Of a stretch of 64,000 nt of DNA, positions 22,310-31,126 are shown in pieces. The translations under genes and the position numbers were made by a program. The notes under the pieces were generated by a model. That model was not told where the DNA came from and did no database searches. It saw only the letters and a list, made by a program, of their open reading frames with translations. Origin of the DNA: Knoellia sp. Soil729 (lineage in GTDB: Bacteria; Actinomycetota; Actinomycetes; Actinomycetales; Dermatophilaceae); contig NZ_LMSA01000001.1 in NCBI RefSeq assembly GCF_001427985.1, forward strand, positions 129,629-193,628. The letters run 5' to 3'. Position 1 is the stretch's first letter; each line of letters begins with the position of its first letter.

Positions 22310-23827
22310 TCAGGTGCCGCAGGCGGTAGCGCTTGCCGGCGCGGTGGCCGGCTTGCCGACCGAGGGCATGCCGAGGCTGACGCGAGGCTTGCCCGGGACC
22401 GGGGCGTCCTGGAGGGCGGCCCAGGCATCGCCACCTCGGGTGCGGCGCACGGCATACGTGCCGCCGTGGAGCGCACCGTCAGCCACGAGGTGGTGCGGAG
22501 CACCGTAGGTGACGTCGACGCTCACCACGTCGCCCGGGCGGGGCAGCTCGCCTCCGTCCGGCACGGAGAAGTGGACGAGGCGGTTGTCACGGGCACGACC
22601 GCTCAGGCGCGCCGTCACGCTGTCCTTGCGGCCCTCGGAGGGCGCGACGAGGACCTCGACGGTGCGACCCTCCACCGCGCGGTTCTCGGCCCACGACATC
22701 TCGTCCTGGAGGGCGACGAGGCGCTCGAAACGCTCCTGGACGACGGCCTTGGGGATCTGGTCGGGCATTGTCGCGGCCGGTGTCCCCGGGCGGATCGAGT
22801 ACTGGAAGGTGAAGGCGCTCGAGAACCTCGACTGCTCGACGACCCGCAGGGTCTGCGCAAAGTCCTCCTCGGTCTCGCCGGGGAAGCCCACGATGATGTC
22901 GGTCGTGATGGCCGCGTCGGGGATCTGGTCACGGACCCGGTCGATGATGCCGAGGAACTTGGCGCTGCGGTAGGAGCGCCGCATGTCCTTGAGCACCTTG
23001 TCGGAGCCGGACTGCAGCGGCATGTGCAGGCTGGGCATGACGTTGGGGGTCTGCGCCATCGCCGTGATGACGTCGTCCGTGAAGGCCGCGGGGTGGGGGC
23101 TGGTGAAGCGCACCCGCTCGAGGCCCTCGATCTCACCGCAGGCACGCAGCAGCTTGCCGAACGCGAGACGGTCCCCGAACTCGACGCCGTAGGTGTTGAC
23201 GTTCTGCCCGAGCAGGGTCACCTCGACGACGCCCTGGTCGACGAGCGCCTGGACCTCGGCGAGGATCTCGCCCGGACGGCGGTCGGCCTCCTTGCCGCGC
23301 AGGCTCGGGACGATGCAGAACGTGCAGGTGTTGTTGCACCCGACGGAGATCGAGACCCATGCGGCGTACGCGGAGTCCCGCCGGGTGGGCAGGGTGGACG
23401 GGAAGGTCTCGAGCGACTCGAGGATCTCGACCTCGGCACGCTTGTTGTGCCGCGCCCGGTCGAGCAGTGCCGGGAGGCTGCCGATGTTGTGGGTGCCGAA
23501 GACGACGTCGACCCAAGGCGCCCTCGTCACGATCGTGGCGCGGTCCTTCTGAGCCATGCAGCCACCCACGGCGATCTGCATGTCCGGGTTGGCGTTCTTG
23601 GCCTGCCGGAGCTGGCCGAGGTTGCCGTAGAGCTTGTTGTCGGCGTTCTCCCGCACGGCGCAGGTGTTGAACACGACGACGTCGGCGGCGTCGGGGCGGT
23701 CGTTCGGGGCGACGCTGGCCACGTCGACATAGCCCGCCGTCTCGAGCAGGCCGGCCAGGCGCTCGGAGTCGTGGACGTTCATCTGGCACCCGTGCGTGCG
23801 CACGTCGTAGGTCTTCAGCTTCGTCAT
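22310..23827 (-). CDS. miaB: tRNA-2-methylthio-N6-dimethylallyladenosine synthase
   Basis: 505 residues. The N-terminal MTTase domain has Cys in THGCQMN, NTCAVRE and VGGCMAQ, the radical-SAM cluster motif is CNNTCTFC, and a C-terminal TRAM domain ([14 protein letters not shown]...[11 protein letters not shown]) follows. The protein is longer than average because of about 45 extra residues after the TRAM domain, including a Pro/Ala-rich end. It methylthiolates i6A37, completing the modification begun by MiaA. A TACGCT box lies 9 nt before the ATG. Confidence 0.96.
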   Translation of the reverse strand: MTKLKTYDVRTHGCQMNVHDSERLAGLLETAGYVDVASVAPNDRPDAADVVVFNTCAVRENADNKLYGNLGQLRQAKNANPDMQIAVGGCMAQKDRATIVTRAPWVDVVFGTHNIGSLPALLDRARHNKRAEVEILESLETFPSTLPTRRDSAYAAWVSISVGCNNTCTFCIVPSLRGKEADRRPGEILAEVQALVDQGVVEVTLLGQNVNTYGVEFGDRLAFGKLLRACGEIEGLERVRFTSPHPAAFTDDVITAMAQTPNVMPSLHMPLQSGSDKVLKDMRRSYRSAKFLGIIDRVRDQIPDAAITTDIIVGFPGETEEDFAQTLRVVEQSRFSSAFTFQYSIRPGTPAATMPDQIPKAVVQERFERLVALQDEMSWAENRAVEGRTVEVLVAPSEGRKDSVTARLSGRARDNRLVHFSVPDGGELPRPGDVVSVDVTYGAPHHLVADGALHGGTYAVRRTRGGDAWAALQDAPVPGKPRVSLGMPSVGKPATAPASATACGT

Positions 23828-23888
23828 GGCGCTCCAAGCGTACGTGCGAGCCTCCGCCTCGCCGAACCTCGGTGGACCACGTCGATCC

Positions 23889-24878
23889 TCAGTCGGCCAC
23901 GCCCCACAGGGCTGCGACGTGCCGCACGTCGGTTCCGCAGCACCCGCCGACGATCTCGAGGTTGGGCAGTCGCGCCGTCAGGCGTTGATGTTGGCTCACG
24001 AGGTCGTGCAGGTCCCCCTCGTCCAGCTGCTCCGCCGAGTCGAGCTCTGCGTGCGACTGCCGGGAGGCGTTGACGCGCAGCCCCGTGACGCGCCGGGCCC
24101 AGCTCCCGTTGCTGCGCAGGGCCTTCGCGATGTGGCTGGGGTGGGCGCAGTTGAGAAGGAGGCCGTCGGGGGCCGACTTCTGCCAGAGCGACTCCACGGC
24201 CATCGCGAGCGGTGTCCCGTCCGGCAGGCGCCCGTCGGTCTCGAGTGTGAAGGAGATGCTCACCCGCAGACCGTTGGCCCGAGCGGCCTGCACCACACCG
24301 ACTGCCTCGGCAACCGTGGTCAGCGTGTAGGCCGTGACCCACGAGGCTCCGCTCTCGCACAGGGCTGCCGCCTGGGCGGAGTGGTAGTCGGCAAACTCCT
24401 CGGCCGTCGTGTGTCCCTGCGCCACATAGCCGTCGCCCCGGGGGCCGATCACACCGCGCACCTGGAACGGTCCGTCCCGGGACGGGGTTCCGGTGGCGCT
24501 GTCGGGAACGGTGGGGAGCCTGCCTGAGGCGACCAGCTTCTCGCCCAGCCCGGCGAGGAACACCACGCTCTCGAGGTTGATCCGCCGGACGTCGCTCGGG
24601 GACCCGCCCAGCGCCACGACCCAGTCCGGGTTGGCCCGCCACGTGGGGGTCTCGAGCAGGAGCCCGGCGCCGGCCCGTCTGGCGACCTCGGCGTAGCCGG
24701 CGTAGTAGTCGCTCAACAGGGCACGCCCCTGCGTCGTGCCGACGAGCGGAAAGGCCGCGAACCCCGGAAGGTCCACCCCGTGGTGGTGGATGAGGTCGGT
24801 CTCGAGCCCACCGTCGGTCACCCACTGCGGGTGGGGCGGCTTCCGGGCTCGACCCTTCGGAGCCTGCGCTTCACCCAT
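23889..24878 (-). CDS. Homocysteine S-methyltransferase family protein
   Basis: 329 residues from ATG 24878. The barrel starts [27 protein letters not shown], with zinc ligands LLNCAHPSH and VGGCCGTD near the C-terminus as in BHMT/MmuM/MetH-N enzymes. It would transfer a methyl group from S-methylmethionine, betaine or a related donor to homocysteine. Several barrel residues ([19 protein letters not shown]) resemble MmuM-type enzymes, but the donor is not certain. It lies 61 bp upstream of miaB on the same strand. Confidence 0.85.
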   Translation of the reverse strand: MGEAQAPKGRARKPPHPQWVTDGGLETDLIHHHGVDLPGFAAFPLVGTTQGRALLSDYYAGYAEVARRAGAGLLLETPTWRANPDWVVALGGSPSDVRRINLESVVFLAGLGEKLVASGRLPTVPDSATGTPSRDGPFQVRGVIGPRGDGYVAQGHTTAEEFADYHSAQAAALCESGASWVTAYTLTTVAEAVGVVQAARANGLRVSISFTLETDGRLPDGTPLAMAVESLWQKSAPDGLLLNCAHPSHIAKALRSNGSWARRVTGLRVNASRQSHAELDSAEQLDEGDLHDLVSQHQRLTARLPNLEIVGGCCGTDVRHVAALWGVAD

Positions 24879-25046
24879 GACCCACCACCCTGCGTCGGAC
24901 CGGACGTCAACCGTCGCGCACCGCCCGGCACCGCACCAGTGCCCAGCAGGGCCAGTCCGGCTGGTTCCCCCGTGACGGAACGGGCCGGGGCGAGTGACCC
25001 ATCTGGGCATGACGTCCATCGAGTGACGTGGCTCACCTTGCGCTTA

Positions 25047-25060
25047 GTTGACAAGACAAC
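25047..25060. promoter_or_regulatory. Palindromic operator candidate overlapping the yceI -35 box
   Basis: GTTG-ACAAGA-CAAC forms 4-bp perfect arms spaced by 6 in an unusually AT-rich island. It overlaps TTGACA (25048-25053). MarR-type regulators often bind TTG-N-CAA palindromes near yceI genes. No regulator gene is adjacent. Confidence 0.4.
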
Positions 25061-25076
25061 CAATTGAGGGCATTAT
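25048..25076 (+). promoter_or_regulatory. Sigma-70-type promoter of yceI (TTGACA - 17 nt - CATTAT)
   Basis: A perfect TTGACA (25048-25053) and CATTAT (25071-25076) with 17 nt spacing. TATAGA, 3 nt later, is an alternative -10. This is the most canonical promoter in the window and implies strong expression. Confidence 0.6.
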
Positions 25077-25119
25077 AGATATTGAAAGTTCAACGACTCC
25101 GACCCGAAGGATCTCCATC

Positions 25120-25740
25120 ATGGGACTGTTCAACCGCTCCGAGAAGACCACCAAGACCGTCGAGGTCGCCACTGAGCCCACCTCGACCTTCGTCTCCGAC
25201 ATCTCCGGCGACTACGCCATCGACCCGACCCACACACGTCTCGGCTTCTCCGCCCGCCACGCCATGGTCACCAAGGTCCGCGGCCAGTTCGACGAGTTCG
25301 AGGGCACCGCCCACGTCGACACCGTCACCCCGGCCAACTCGACCGTCAACGTCACCATTCAGGCTGCCTCCGTCACCACGGGCAACGAGCAGCGGGACGG
25401 CCACCTCAAGACCCCCGACTTCTTCGACGTGGAGAACTACCCGACCATCACCTTCATCTCCACCAAGGTCGAGCGCGACGGCAGCGAGTGGGGCGTCACC
25501 GGCGACCTCACGATCAACGGTGTCACCAAGCCCGTCACCATCGAGTTCGAGGAGACCGGCTCCGCGAAGGACCTCTACGGCAACACGCGCATCGGCTTCG
25601 AGGGTGACACCACCATCGACCGCACCGAGTGGAACCTCAGCTTCAACGCGGCCCTCGAGACCGGTGGCGTCCTCGTGAGCGAGAAGGTCAAGCTCGAGTT
25701 CGACATCTCGGCCATCGCCCAGGTCCCCGTACAGGCCTGA
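25120..25740 (+). CDS. YceI-family lipocalin-like protein
   Basis: 206 residues from ATG 25120, with GAAGGA 9 nt upstream. The YceI barrel is plain: GDYAIDPTHTRLGFSARHAMVTKVRGQFDEFEGTAHVD, SVTTGNEQRDGHLKTPDFFDVENYPTITFIS and DLTINGVTKPVTIEFE. These proteins bind long isoprenoid or polyprenyl chains or fatty acids. There is no signal peptide: the start MGLFNRSEKTTKTVEV is a short polar leader, so the protein is probably cytosolic, unlike Gram-negative periplasmic YceI. It has its own strong promoter, an operator-like palindrome and a strong terminator, so it is a single-gene unit. Confidence 0.92.
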   Translation: MGLFNRSEKTTKTVEVATEPTSTFVSDISGDYAIDPTHTRLGFSARHAMVTKVRGQFDEFEGTAHVDTVTPANSTVNVTIQAASVTTGNEQRDGHLKTPDFFDVENYPTITFISTKVERDGSEWGVTGDLTINGVTKPVTIEFEETGSAKDLYGNTRIGFEGDTTIDRTEWNLSFNAALETGGVLVSEKVKLEFDISAIAQVPVQA

Positions 25741-25756
25741 TCGAGCGCAGTTTCAC

Positions 25757-25789
25757 GAGAGGGCGAGGACCACTGGTCCTCGCCCTCTC
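25757..25789. terminator. Terminator hairpin after yceI
   Basis: A near-continuous palindrome: the 16-nt arm GAGAGGGCGAGGACCA and its perfect complement flank a single base. It starts 16 bp after the yceI stop and also faces the decayed DUF1275 gene. Confidence 0.85.
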
Positions 25790-25832
25790 CCGTCGGGGCA
25801 TGACGTCGTGACGGCCGGAGGAGCTCAGTGGC

Positions 25833-26400
25833 TCAGTACCCGTGCGACACGCCTTGGGTGCCCGACCGAAGGTCACCGAGCACCGGTGGGAGCGCCACGG
25901 CGAACAGCGCCACAGCGGCGAGGACGAGGACGTGGAATCCCGCCGTCCGGTAGCCGAAAGCACCCAGCACTCCCCCGATGAAGAACAGGGCCACCAGCCC
26001 CGCAAGCATCCCGAGCTTGCCCATGCCCGGACGCACAGGCGGCACACCCGGCAGGCGGCTGCGATAGGTGAGCGTGCCCAGCTCGATGCCGATGTCCATC
26101 ACCATGCCGGTCACGTGGGTGGTGCGGATCTGGGCGCCAGAGACCTTGGTGATCGTCGCGTTCTGCAGGCCCATCGTGAAGCAGAGGACCACGACGAACG
26201 TGTTCGCGATGTGCCCAGGTGGGCTGGTCGGCCAGCCCCCCCCGCAGGCCAGGACGAGAATGGCTTCGAGCAGCAGCACGTTGGCGAACCTGCTGCGCAG
26301 ACCGCGGCGCCGACCCCCAGGTAAAGACCACGGCACACGTCAAGGCTCCGGCGAGAAACGAGGCGAGCGCCTCGACACCGATTCCGCGCCGCGCCGACGC
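25833..26400 (-). pseudogene. DUF1275 (YoaK-type) membrane protein, frameshifted and truncated
   Basis: The main frame encodes RFANVLLLEAILVLA, CFTMGLQNATITKVSGAQIRTTHVTGMVMDIGIELG and two further membrane segments, the C-terminal two-thirds of DUF1275. Upstream, another frame encodes GVEALASFLAGALTCAVVFTWG, the expected preceding segment. Deleting one base from the run of five C at 26314-26318 (G on the coding strand) joins them as FTWG-RRRGLRSRFAN. A stop (26401-26403) then cuts the frame, and the N-terminal MTGN-containing part is absent before recX ends at 26554. Both truncation and frameshift point to a dead gene. A sequencing error could explain the frameshift but not the missing N-terminus. 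Confidence 0.75.
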
Positions 26401-26553
26401 TCATCCGCCCCTCTCGGCGCAGGGGGCTCGCGGACGTCACGAGGAGGACGCTACGCGGCGTCCGACGGGCACGAGCACCGGCTGGACGCAGAGACCCAAC
26501 GGACACTCGATCCGCCGAGTGCCGCCCCCTTCGCCGGAGTTCCGGCCGCGTCG

Positions 26554-27309
26554 TCAGTCACGCTGGTGCTCGTCGGCCGCGGCGAGAGCCTCCCGGATCA
26601 CGCGCATGGACACGTCGGAGGGGTAGCCCTTGCGGGCGAGCATCCCGGCGAGGCGACGGGTCTGGACGAGGGGCTCGAGACCATGGAGCCGCCGCAGCCG
26701 CTTCTCGACGAGCTCGCGCGCTCGCTCCTCCTCCCCCGCCGGATCGACCCCGTCGAGCACTGCCTCGGCCGTCTCGTCGTCGATGCCCTTCTGACGCAGC
26801 TGCTGCGCCAGGGCCCGGCGGGCCAGGCCGCGGCCGGCCTGCTGCGAGCGGACGAACATCCCCGCATAGGCCTCGTCGTCGACGAGGCCGACCTGCTCCA
26901 TCCGGTCGAGCACCGCCGCGGCCACCACGGGGTCGCAGTCACGCTTGGCCAGCGCCTGTGCGAGCTGGGCGCGAGACTTCGGCGCGTTGGTGAGCTGTCG
27001 CAGCACGATCTGGCGGGCGACGTCGTGAGCGTCCGGCTCAACGCCCTCGACGGCGGTGTCCGGTGGCGGCGGCGTCGACCCGCCGCGAGCGGAACGTCCC
27101 GAACGCCCTGCGCGCCCGGAACGCCCGGAACGCCCGGAGCGTCCTGACCGCTCGGAGCGCTCGGAGCGGCGCTCCGACGCACCGACCCCCGTCGCCGCGG
27201 CCAGGCGCTCGGCCGCGGCGAGGAGCTCTGCAGGGTCACCGGACCCGGACGTGGCCGGACGCACCTGCGCCCACGAGGGTGGAGGTGCGTCCGGGTCAGC
27301 GAATCCCAC
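26554..27309 (-). CDS. recX: Regulatory protein RecX with Ser-Gly-Arg repeat linker
   Basis: 251 residues. The C-terminal 150 residues are RecX: VARQIVLRQLTNAPKSRAQLAQALAKRDCDPVVAAAVLDRMEQVGLVDDEAYAGMFV and the repeated three-helix modules. RecX caps RecA filaments and limits recombinase activity. The N-terminal 95 residues are unusual: a polar leader, then a run of SER/SGR triplets (about residues 46-76) encoded by 9-bp DNA repeats, then Pro-rich sequence. It lies 41 bp downstream of recA on the same strand. Start choice is uncertain because of the low-complexity leader. Confidence 0.9.
   Translation of the reverse strand: MGFADPDAPPPSWAQVRPATSGSGDPAELLAAAERLAAATGVGASERRSERSERSGRSGRSGRSGRAGRSGRSARGGSTPPPPDTAVEGVEPDAHDVARQIVLRQLTNAPKSRAQLAQALAKRDCDPVVAAAVLDRMEQVGLVDDEAYAGMFVRSQQAGRGLARRALAQQLRQKGIDDETAEAVLDGVDPAGEEERARELVEKRLRRLHGLEPLVQTRRLAGMLARKGYPSDVSMRVIREALAAADEHQRD
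27092..27175. repeat. 9-bp tandem repeats inside recX
   Basis: Degenerate 9-mers of the type GCCCGGAAC / GCTCGGAGC recur about nine times in frame, encoding the Ser-Gly-Arg / Ser-Glu-Arg linker. Copy number is likely to vary among strains. Confidence 0.75.
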
Positions 27310-27350
27310 TGTGGCAGAACCGATCTGGGGTGCTCAGGTGCGCGGTCGAC

Positions 27351-28412
27351 TCAGAAGTCGACCGGGACCTCGGGGACCACCTCGAGAGGGGTGTCGGCCT
27401 GTGGACCGATGCCCAGCTTGCTCTTGATCTTCTTCTCGAGCTCGTCGGAGAGGTCAGGGTTGTCCTTGAGGAAGCCGCGCGCGTTCTCCTTGCCCTGACC
27501 GAGCTGGTCACCCTCGTAGGTGTACCAGGCGCCGGCCTTGCGGACGAAGCCGTGCTCCACGCCCATGTCGATGAGGCCGCCCTCGCGCGAGATGCCCTGC
27601 CCGTAGAGGATGTCGAACTCCGCCTGCTTGAACGGCGGGGCCACCTTGTTCTTGACGACCTTGATGCGGGTGCGGTTGCCGACCGGCTCGGTGCCGTCCT
27701 TGAGGGTCTCGATGCGACGCACGTCGAGACGGACCGAGGCGTAGAACTTGAGCGCCTTGCCACCGGTCGTCGTCTCGGGCGAGCCGAACATGACGCCGAT
27801 CTTCTCGCGGAGCTGGTTGATGAAGATCGCCGTCGTGCCCGTGTTGCTCAGGGCACCGGTGATCTTGCGCAGCGCCTGGCTCATGAGCCGGGCCTGGAGA
27901 CCGACGTGGCTGTCACCCATCTCGCCCTCGATCTCGGCGCGCGGCACGAGGGCGGCCACGGAGTCGATGACGATGATGTCGAGGGCACCGGAGCGGATGA
28001 GCATGTCGGCGATCTCGAGCGCCTGCTCCCCGGTGTCGGGCTGGGACACGAGCAGGTTGTCGGTGTCGACGCCGAGCTTCGCGGCGTACTCGGGGTCGAG
28101 GGCGTGCTCGGCGTCGATGAACGCCGCGATGCCGCCGGCGCGCTGCGCGCTGGCCACCGCGTGCAGGGCGACCGTGGTCTTGCCCGAGCTCTCGGGACCG
28201 TAGATCTCGACGACCCGACCGCGGGGCAGCCCGCCGATGCCGAGCGCGACGTCCAGGGCGATCGACCCGGTTGGGATGACCTCGATCGGGGCGCGAACGT
28301 CGTCGCCGAGGCGCATGATCGCGCCCTTGCCGTGCTGCTTCTCGATCTGTCCGAGGACCATGCCCAGCGACTTGTCGCGGTCGTTCCCGTTCCTGACGGC
28401 TGTTGCAGCCAT
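27351..28412 (-). CDS. recA: Recombinase RecA
   Basis: 353 residues from ATG 28412. Walker [10 protein letters not shown], Walker B region [24 protein letters not shown], the MAW motif and loop L2 ([37 protein letters not shown]) are all intact. It catalyses strand exchange and stimulates LexA self-cleavage. AGGTG about 6 nt upstream is a possible ribosome-binding site. The 227-bp upstream region carries a perfect LexA box (28591-28604) and two DnaA-box-like 9-mers. recX follows. Unlike some actinobacterial recA genes, there is no intein. Confidence 0.99.
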   Translation of the reverse strand: MAATAVRNGNDRDKSLGMVLGQIEKQHGKGAIMRLGDDVRAPIEVIPTGSIALDVALGIGGLPRGRVVEIYGPESSGKTTVALHAVASAQRAGGIAAFIDAEHALDPEYAAKLGVDTDNLLVSQPDTGEQALEIADMLIRSGALDIIVIDSVAALVPRAEIEGEMGDSHVGLQARLMSQALRKITGALSNTGTTAIFINQLREKIGVMFGSPETTTGGKALKFYASVRLDVRRIETLKDGTEPVGNRTRIKVVKNKVAPPFKQAEFDILYGQGISREGGLIDMGVEHGFVRKAGAWYTYEGDQLGQGKENARGFLKDNPDLSDELEKKIKSKLGIGPQADTPLEVVPEVPVDF

Positions 28413-28545
28413 GTCCGCACCTGCTCTTCCTGTGTCGTTCGATGTGCGCGTCCGCCGGCGACCCATGCTCGCGGTCGGTCTCGTGGCGATCTCGGGTCAG
28501 ACGCTAGGCCGTCGCACCGACAGCCGTCCGCTGCTGCCGTGGAGC

Positions 28546-28583
28546 TGTGGACAAGTGCTACGGGTTCGGCGACCTGTGGACAA
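28546..28583. promoter_or_regulatory. Two DnaA-box-like 9-mers upstream of recA
   Basis: TGTGGACAA occurs at 28546-28554 and 28575-28583 (29 bp apart, same orientation). Its complement TTGTCCACA matches the preferred DnaA box of high-GC actinobacteria. Both sit between the LexA box and recA. Confidence 0.55.
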
Positions 28584-28590
28584 CAGTAGA

Positions 28591-28604
28591 CGAACAGGTG
28601 TTCG
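28591..28604. promoter_or_regulatory. LexA (SOS) box of recA
   Basis: CGAACAGGTGTTCG exactly fits the actinobacterial/Bacillus-type consensus CGAAC-N4-GTTCG, about 180 bp upstream of the recA start. It implies SOS induction of recA-recX. Confidence 0.88.
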
Positions 28605-28639
28605 ACGGTGGCGCGTGGCGCTGCGACACGCCGCACCTT

Positions 28640-29134
28640 TTAGGCAGGTCCCGCCTCTCGCCTCATGGGGACGTGAGGAATCCCGTCCTCGTCGGCGTAC
28701 TCGGCACCGGTCCCCACGAAGCCGAAGCCGGCATACCAGTCCTTGAGGTGGGACTGCGCGTCGAGGACGACCGGCCGGTCGGAGCACAGCGCCAGCACCT
28801 CGCGCACCATCGCGGCGGCCACACCACGGCCCCGGTGCGGCGCTGCGGTGACCACCCGGCCCACCCGCCACACGTCCTCGTCGTCGAGGACACGCAGGGT
28901 GCCCACCGGCACACCGGGGTCCTCCCCGGAACCCACGGCGCCCGGGTCGGTGGCCTTCTCGGCGCACCAGACGTGCACCGTCCCGGGCTCGAGGTCGCGG
29001 CCGTCGAGGTCGAGGTAGGCCGCCTTCTGCTCGACGACGAACACCTCCGAGCGCAGCGCCCAGATGCGGTAGGCCACCACGGGGTCGAGCTCGGCGAAGG
29101 ACTGGCGACGGATGACCAGGGGCGACGGGTCCAC
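28640..29134 (-). CDS. ElaA-like GNAT acetyltransferase
   Basis: 164 residues. LDPVVAYRIWALRSEVFVVEQKAAYLDLDGRDLEPGTVHVW is typical of the ElaA family, and VGRVVTAAPHRGRGVAAAMV is the acetyl-CoA loop. DAQSHLKDWYAGFGFVGTGAEYADEDGIPHVPM closes the fold as in ElaA. The substrate is unknown. GTG 29134 is 6 nt after a TACGCT box. It is divergent from the RNase HI gene. Confidence 0.88.
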   Translation of the reverse strand: MDPSPLVIRRQSFAELDPVVAYRIWALRSEVFVVEQKAAYLDLDGRDLEPGTVHVWCAEKATDPGAVGSGEDPGVPVGTLRVLDDEDVWRVGRVVTAAPHRGRGVAAAMVREVLALCSDRPVVLDAQSHLKDWYAGFGFVGTGAEYADEDGIPHVPMRREAGPA

Positions 29135-29140
29135 GCCACC

Positions 29141-29146
29141 AGCGTA
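29141..29146 (-). promoter_or_regulatory. -10 box of a leaderless promoter (TACGCT)
   Basis: Read leftwards, TACGCT is followed by 6 nt and the GTG of the ElaA-like gene. Confidence 0.45.
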
Positions 29147-29169
29147 GGCAACTGGCAGACTCCTGCGCC

Positions 29170-30078
29170 GTGACGATTCTTGCGGCAGCGGACGGCTCGG
29201 CCCTCGGCAACCCCGGACCGGCGGGATGGGCGTGGTATGCCGACGACGAGCACTGGGCTGCAGGCGGCTGGCCGCACGGCACCAACAACCAGGGTGAGCT
29301 CACCGCAGTCCTCGACCTGCTCGAGCAGACCGCCGACGTCGACGACGACGTCGTCATCTACTGCGACAGCACCTATGTCATCAAGTCGGTCACCCAGTGG
29401 ATGCCCGGCTGGAAGCGCAAGGGGTGGAAGAAGGGTGACGGCAAGCCCGTCATGAACGTCGAGATCATGAAGGCGCTCGATCGCGCCATGGCGGGGCGAC
29501 GGGTTCGCTTCGAATGGGTCAAGGGGCACTCCGGGCACGAGCTCAACGAGGCGGCGGACCGGCTCGCCAACGGTGCCGCGACGGCATACCAGAAGGGCTC
29601 TGCCCCCGACCCCGGTCCCGGGTGGGCCGGACGCGAGACGACCCCACCGGCGCGCGTCGCGCCCACCGTCACGACGCCGAACCCACCCGCGCCCGACCTC
29701 TTCTCGGAGCTGGCCACAGAGGTCGACGGCGCCCCCGTCCTCACCGACGAGGAGCAGGTCATCGCCCTCGAGCGCGCGCTCCTGGAGGACGAGACCCGCT
29801 CGGACCCGGCCGCCGTCGCCGCGCTCCTGCATCCCCAGTGGTCCGAGATCGGTCGCTCGGGCCGCCTGTGGACGCGCGAGGAGATCCTCGACGAGATCGG
29901 CCCGCTCGGTGAGGAGGTGGGTCTCGACGTCATCACCTGTATGCCGGCCGGTCCCGACACCATGCTCCTCACCTGGCGCGCGGTGCGCGACACGGAGTCG
30001 ACCCTGCGGTCGTCGCTGTGGGTCCGCCGGGCCGGGCACTGGCAGCAGCTGTTCCACCAGGGCACCCCCGAGGCCTGA
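29170..30078 (+). CDS. rnhA: Ribonuclease HI fused to an NTF2/DUF4440-like domain
   Basis: 302 residues. The RNase HI domain (1-140) has the catalytic carboxylates Asp8 (AADGSALGNPGP), Glu43 (NNQGELTAV), Asp66 (YCDSTYV) and Asp130 (NEAADRLAN), and the basic WKRKGWKKGDGKPV handle. It degrades RNA in RNA:DNA hybrids. A Pro-rich linker (about 141-180) leads to a C-terminal domain (IALERALLEDETRSDPAAVAALLHPQWSEIGRSGRLWTREEIL...LTWRAVRDT) of the DUF4440/SnoaL cone fold, of unknown role. The frame is continuous, so this is a real fusion. GTG is the only suitable start. Confidence 0.9.
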   Translation: MTILAAADGSALGNPGPAGWAWYADDEHWAAGGWPHGTNNQGELTAVLDLLEQTADVDDDVVIYCDSTYVIKSVTQWMPGWKRKGWKKGDGKPVMNVEIMKALDRAMAGRRVRFEWVKGHSGHELNEAADRLANGAATAYQKGSAPDPGPGWAGRETTPPARVAPTVTTPNPPAPDLFSELATEVDGAPVLTDEEQVIALERALLEDETRSDPAAVAALLHPQWSEIGRSGRLWTREEILDEIGPLGEEVGLDVITCMPAGPDTMLLTWRAVRDTESTLRSSLWVRRAGHWQQLFHQGTPEA

Positions 30079-30116
30079 GCCGAGACGCCGCCGCATCTGG
30101 GCCCGGGGACAGGCGG

Positions 30117-31124
30117 TCAGAGGCGGGACTGGAGCAGCTCGACGATCCGGCTCGCCGGCGCCGAGCGGGCGCTCGCGTGCCCGGTGCCGGCCCAGAGGTG
30201 GACGAGGTCGGGCTGCCCGGTCGCCTTGCCGTGGGAACGCAGCGGTGCCGTGAGGTGGTGCACCTGGGGATAGCCGGCCGGTGCCACGTCCGTGAACAGC
30301 TCGGTCCACGAGGTGACGAGGGCGCGGGCGCTACGCCCGGAGAAGGCCCGGGTCACGACGGTGTCGGTGCGGCGGGTCAGCTCGTGACGGTGCACCTCCG
30401 CGGTCCCTGACTCCTCGGCGCGCAGGAAGGCCGTGCCGCACGCCACGGCATGGGCACCGTCCGCGAGCAAGCCGGCCACGTCCACCGGGTCCGCCACTCC
30501 CCCGGCGGCGACGACGGGCAGGGACGTGAGGGCCCTGATGCTCTGGAGCAGGGTGCGCGTGGGGAGCTGGGGGTGCCCCGAGTCGACCGGCCCCCCGCGG
30601 TGCCCACCGGCCTCCCAGCCCTGGGCCACGATGCCGTCGACGCCGAGCTCGTCGGCCCACGCGGTCTCGCTGGCGTCGTTGAGCGTGACCCACACCTCGA
30701 TCCCGGCTGCACGCAGGCGGTCGACGACATCCGCCGGCGGCCACGCGAACGAGAACGAGACGAGGGCTGGGCGCTCGGCCAGCACGACCTCGACCTTGGC
30801 GTCGAAGGAGTCGTCGTCGTGGACGGGGTCACCCAGCGCGATCCCGGCCTTGTCCGCGAGCGGCTGGAGGCGGGTGGCGTACTCGAGCACGCGGGCTGCG
30901 CTCCCGGGCTCGTAGGCATTGGGCGCGAAGAGGTTGACCCCGAACGCCTCACCCCCGGCGAGCGAGCGAAGCCGCACGATGTCGTCACGCAGCCGGTCGG
31001 GCGACAGGTAGGCCCCGGCGAGGAAGGCGAAGCCTCCGGCCTGCATGACCCCAGCGGCCAGCTCCACCGTGCTCGGCCCCCCCGCCATCGGCGCGAGGAC
31101 GAGTCGTCGATCGAGCAGCGTCAC
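30117..31124 (-). CDS. Nitronate monooxygenase / 2-nitropropane dioxygenase-like flavoprotein
   Basis: 335 residues. A TIM-barrel FMN protein: RRLVLAPMAGGPSTVELAAGVMQAGGFAFLAGAYLSP, GVDGIVAQGWEAGGHRGG, SLPVVAAGGVADPVDVAGLLADGAHAVACGTAFL. These are NMO-family FMN-binding signatures. Members oxidise propionate-3-nitronate or act as enoyl reductases; the substrate here is unproven. GTG 31124 starts 2 nt after the DUF3046 stop, so the genes are co-translated. Confidence 0.88.
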   Translation of the reverse strand: MTLLDRRLVLAPMAGGPSTVELAAGVMQAGGFAFLAGAYLSPDRLRDDIVRLRSLAGGEAFGVNLFAPNAYEPGSAARVLEYATRLQPLADKAGIALGDPVHDDDSFDAKVEVVLAERPALVSFSFAWPPADVVDRLRAAGIEVWVTLNDASETAWADELGVDGIVAQGWEAGGHRGGPVDSGHPQLPTRTLLQSIRALTSLPVVAAGGVADPVDVAGLLADGAHAVACGTAFLRAEESGTAEVHRHELTRRTDTVVTRAFSGRSARALVTSWTELFTDVAPAGYPQVHHLTAPLRSHGKATGQPDLVHLWAGTGHASARSAPASRIVELLQSRL

Positions 31125-31126
31125 GC

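Noticed and set aside
27351-28412. Intein or frameshift in recA
   Set aside because: The protein is collinear with full-length RecA, 353 residues, all motifs intact.
28413-28639. A replication origin near recA because of two DnaA-box-like 9-mers
   Set aside because: Only two boxes are seen, there is no AT-rich unwinding region, and dnaA, dnaN and gyr genes are absent.
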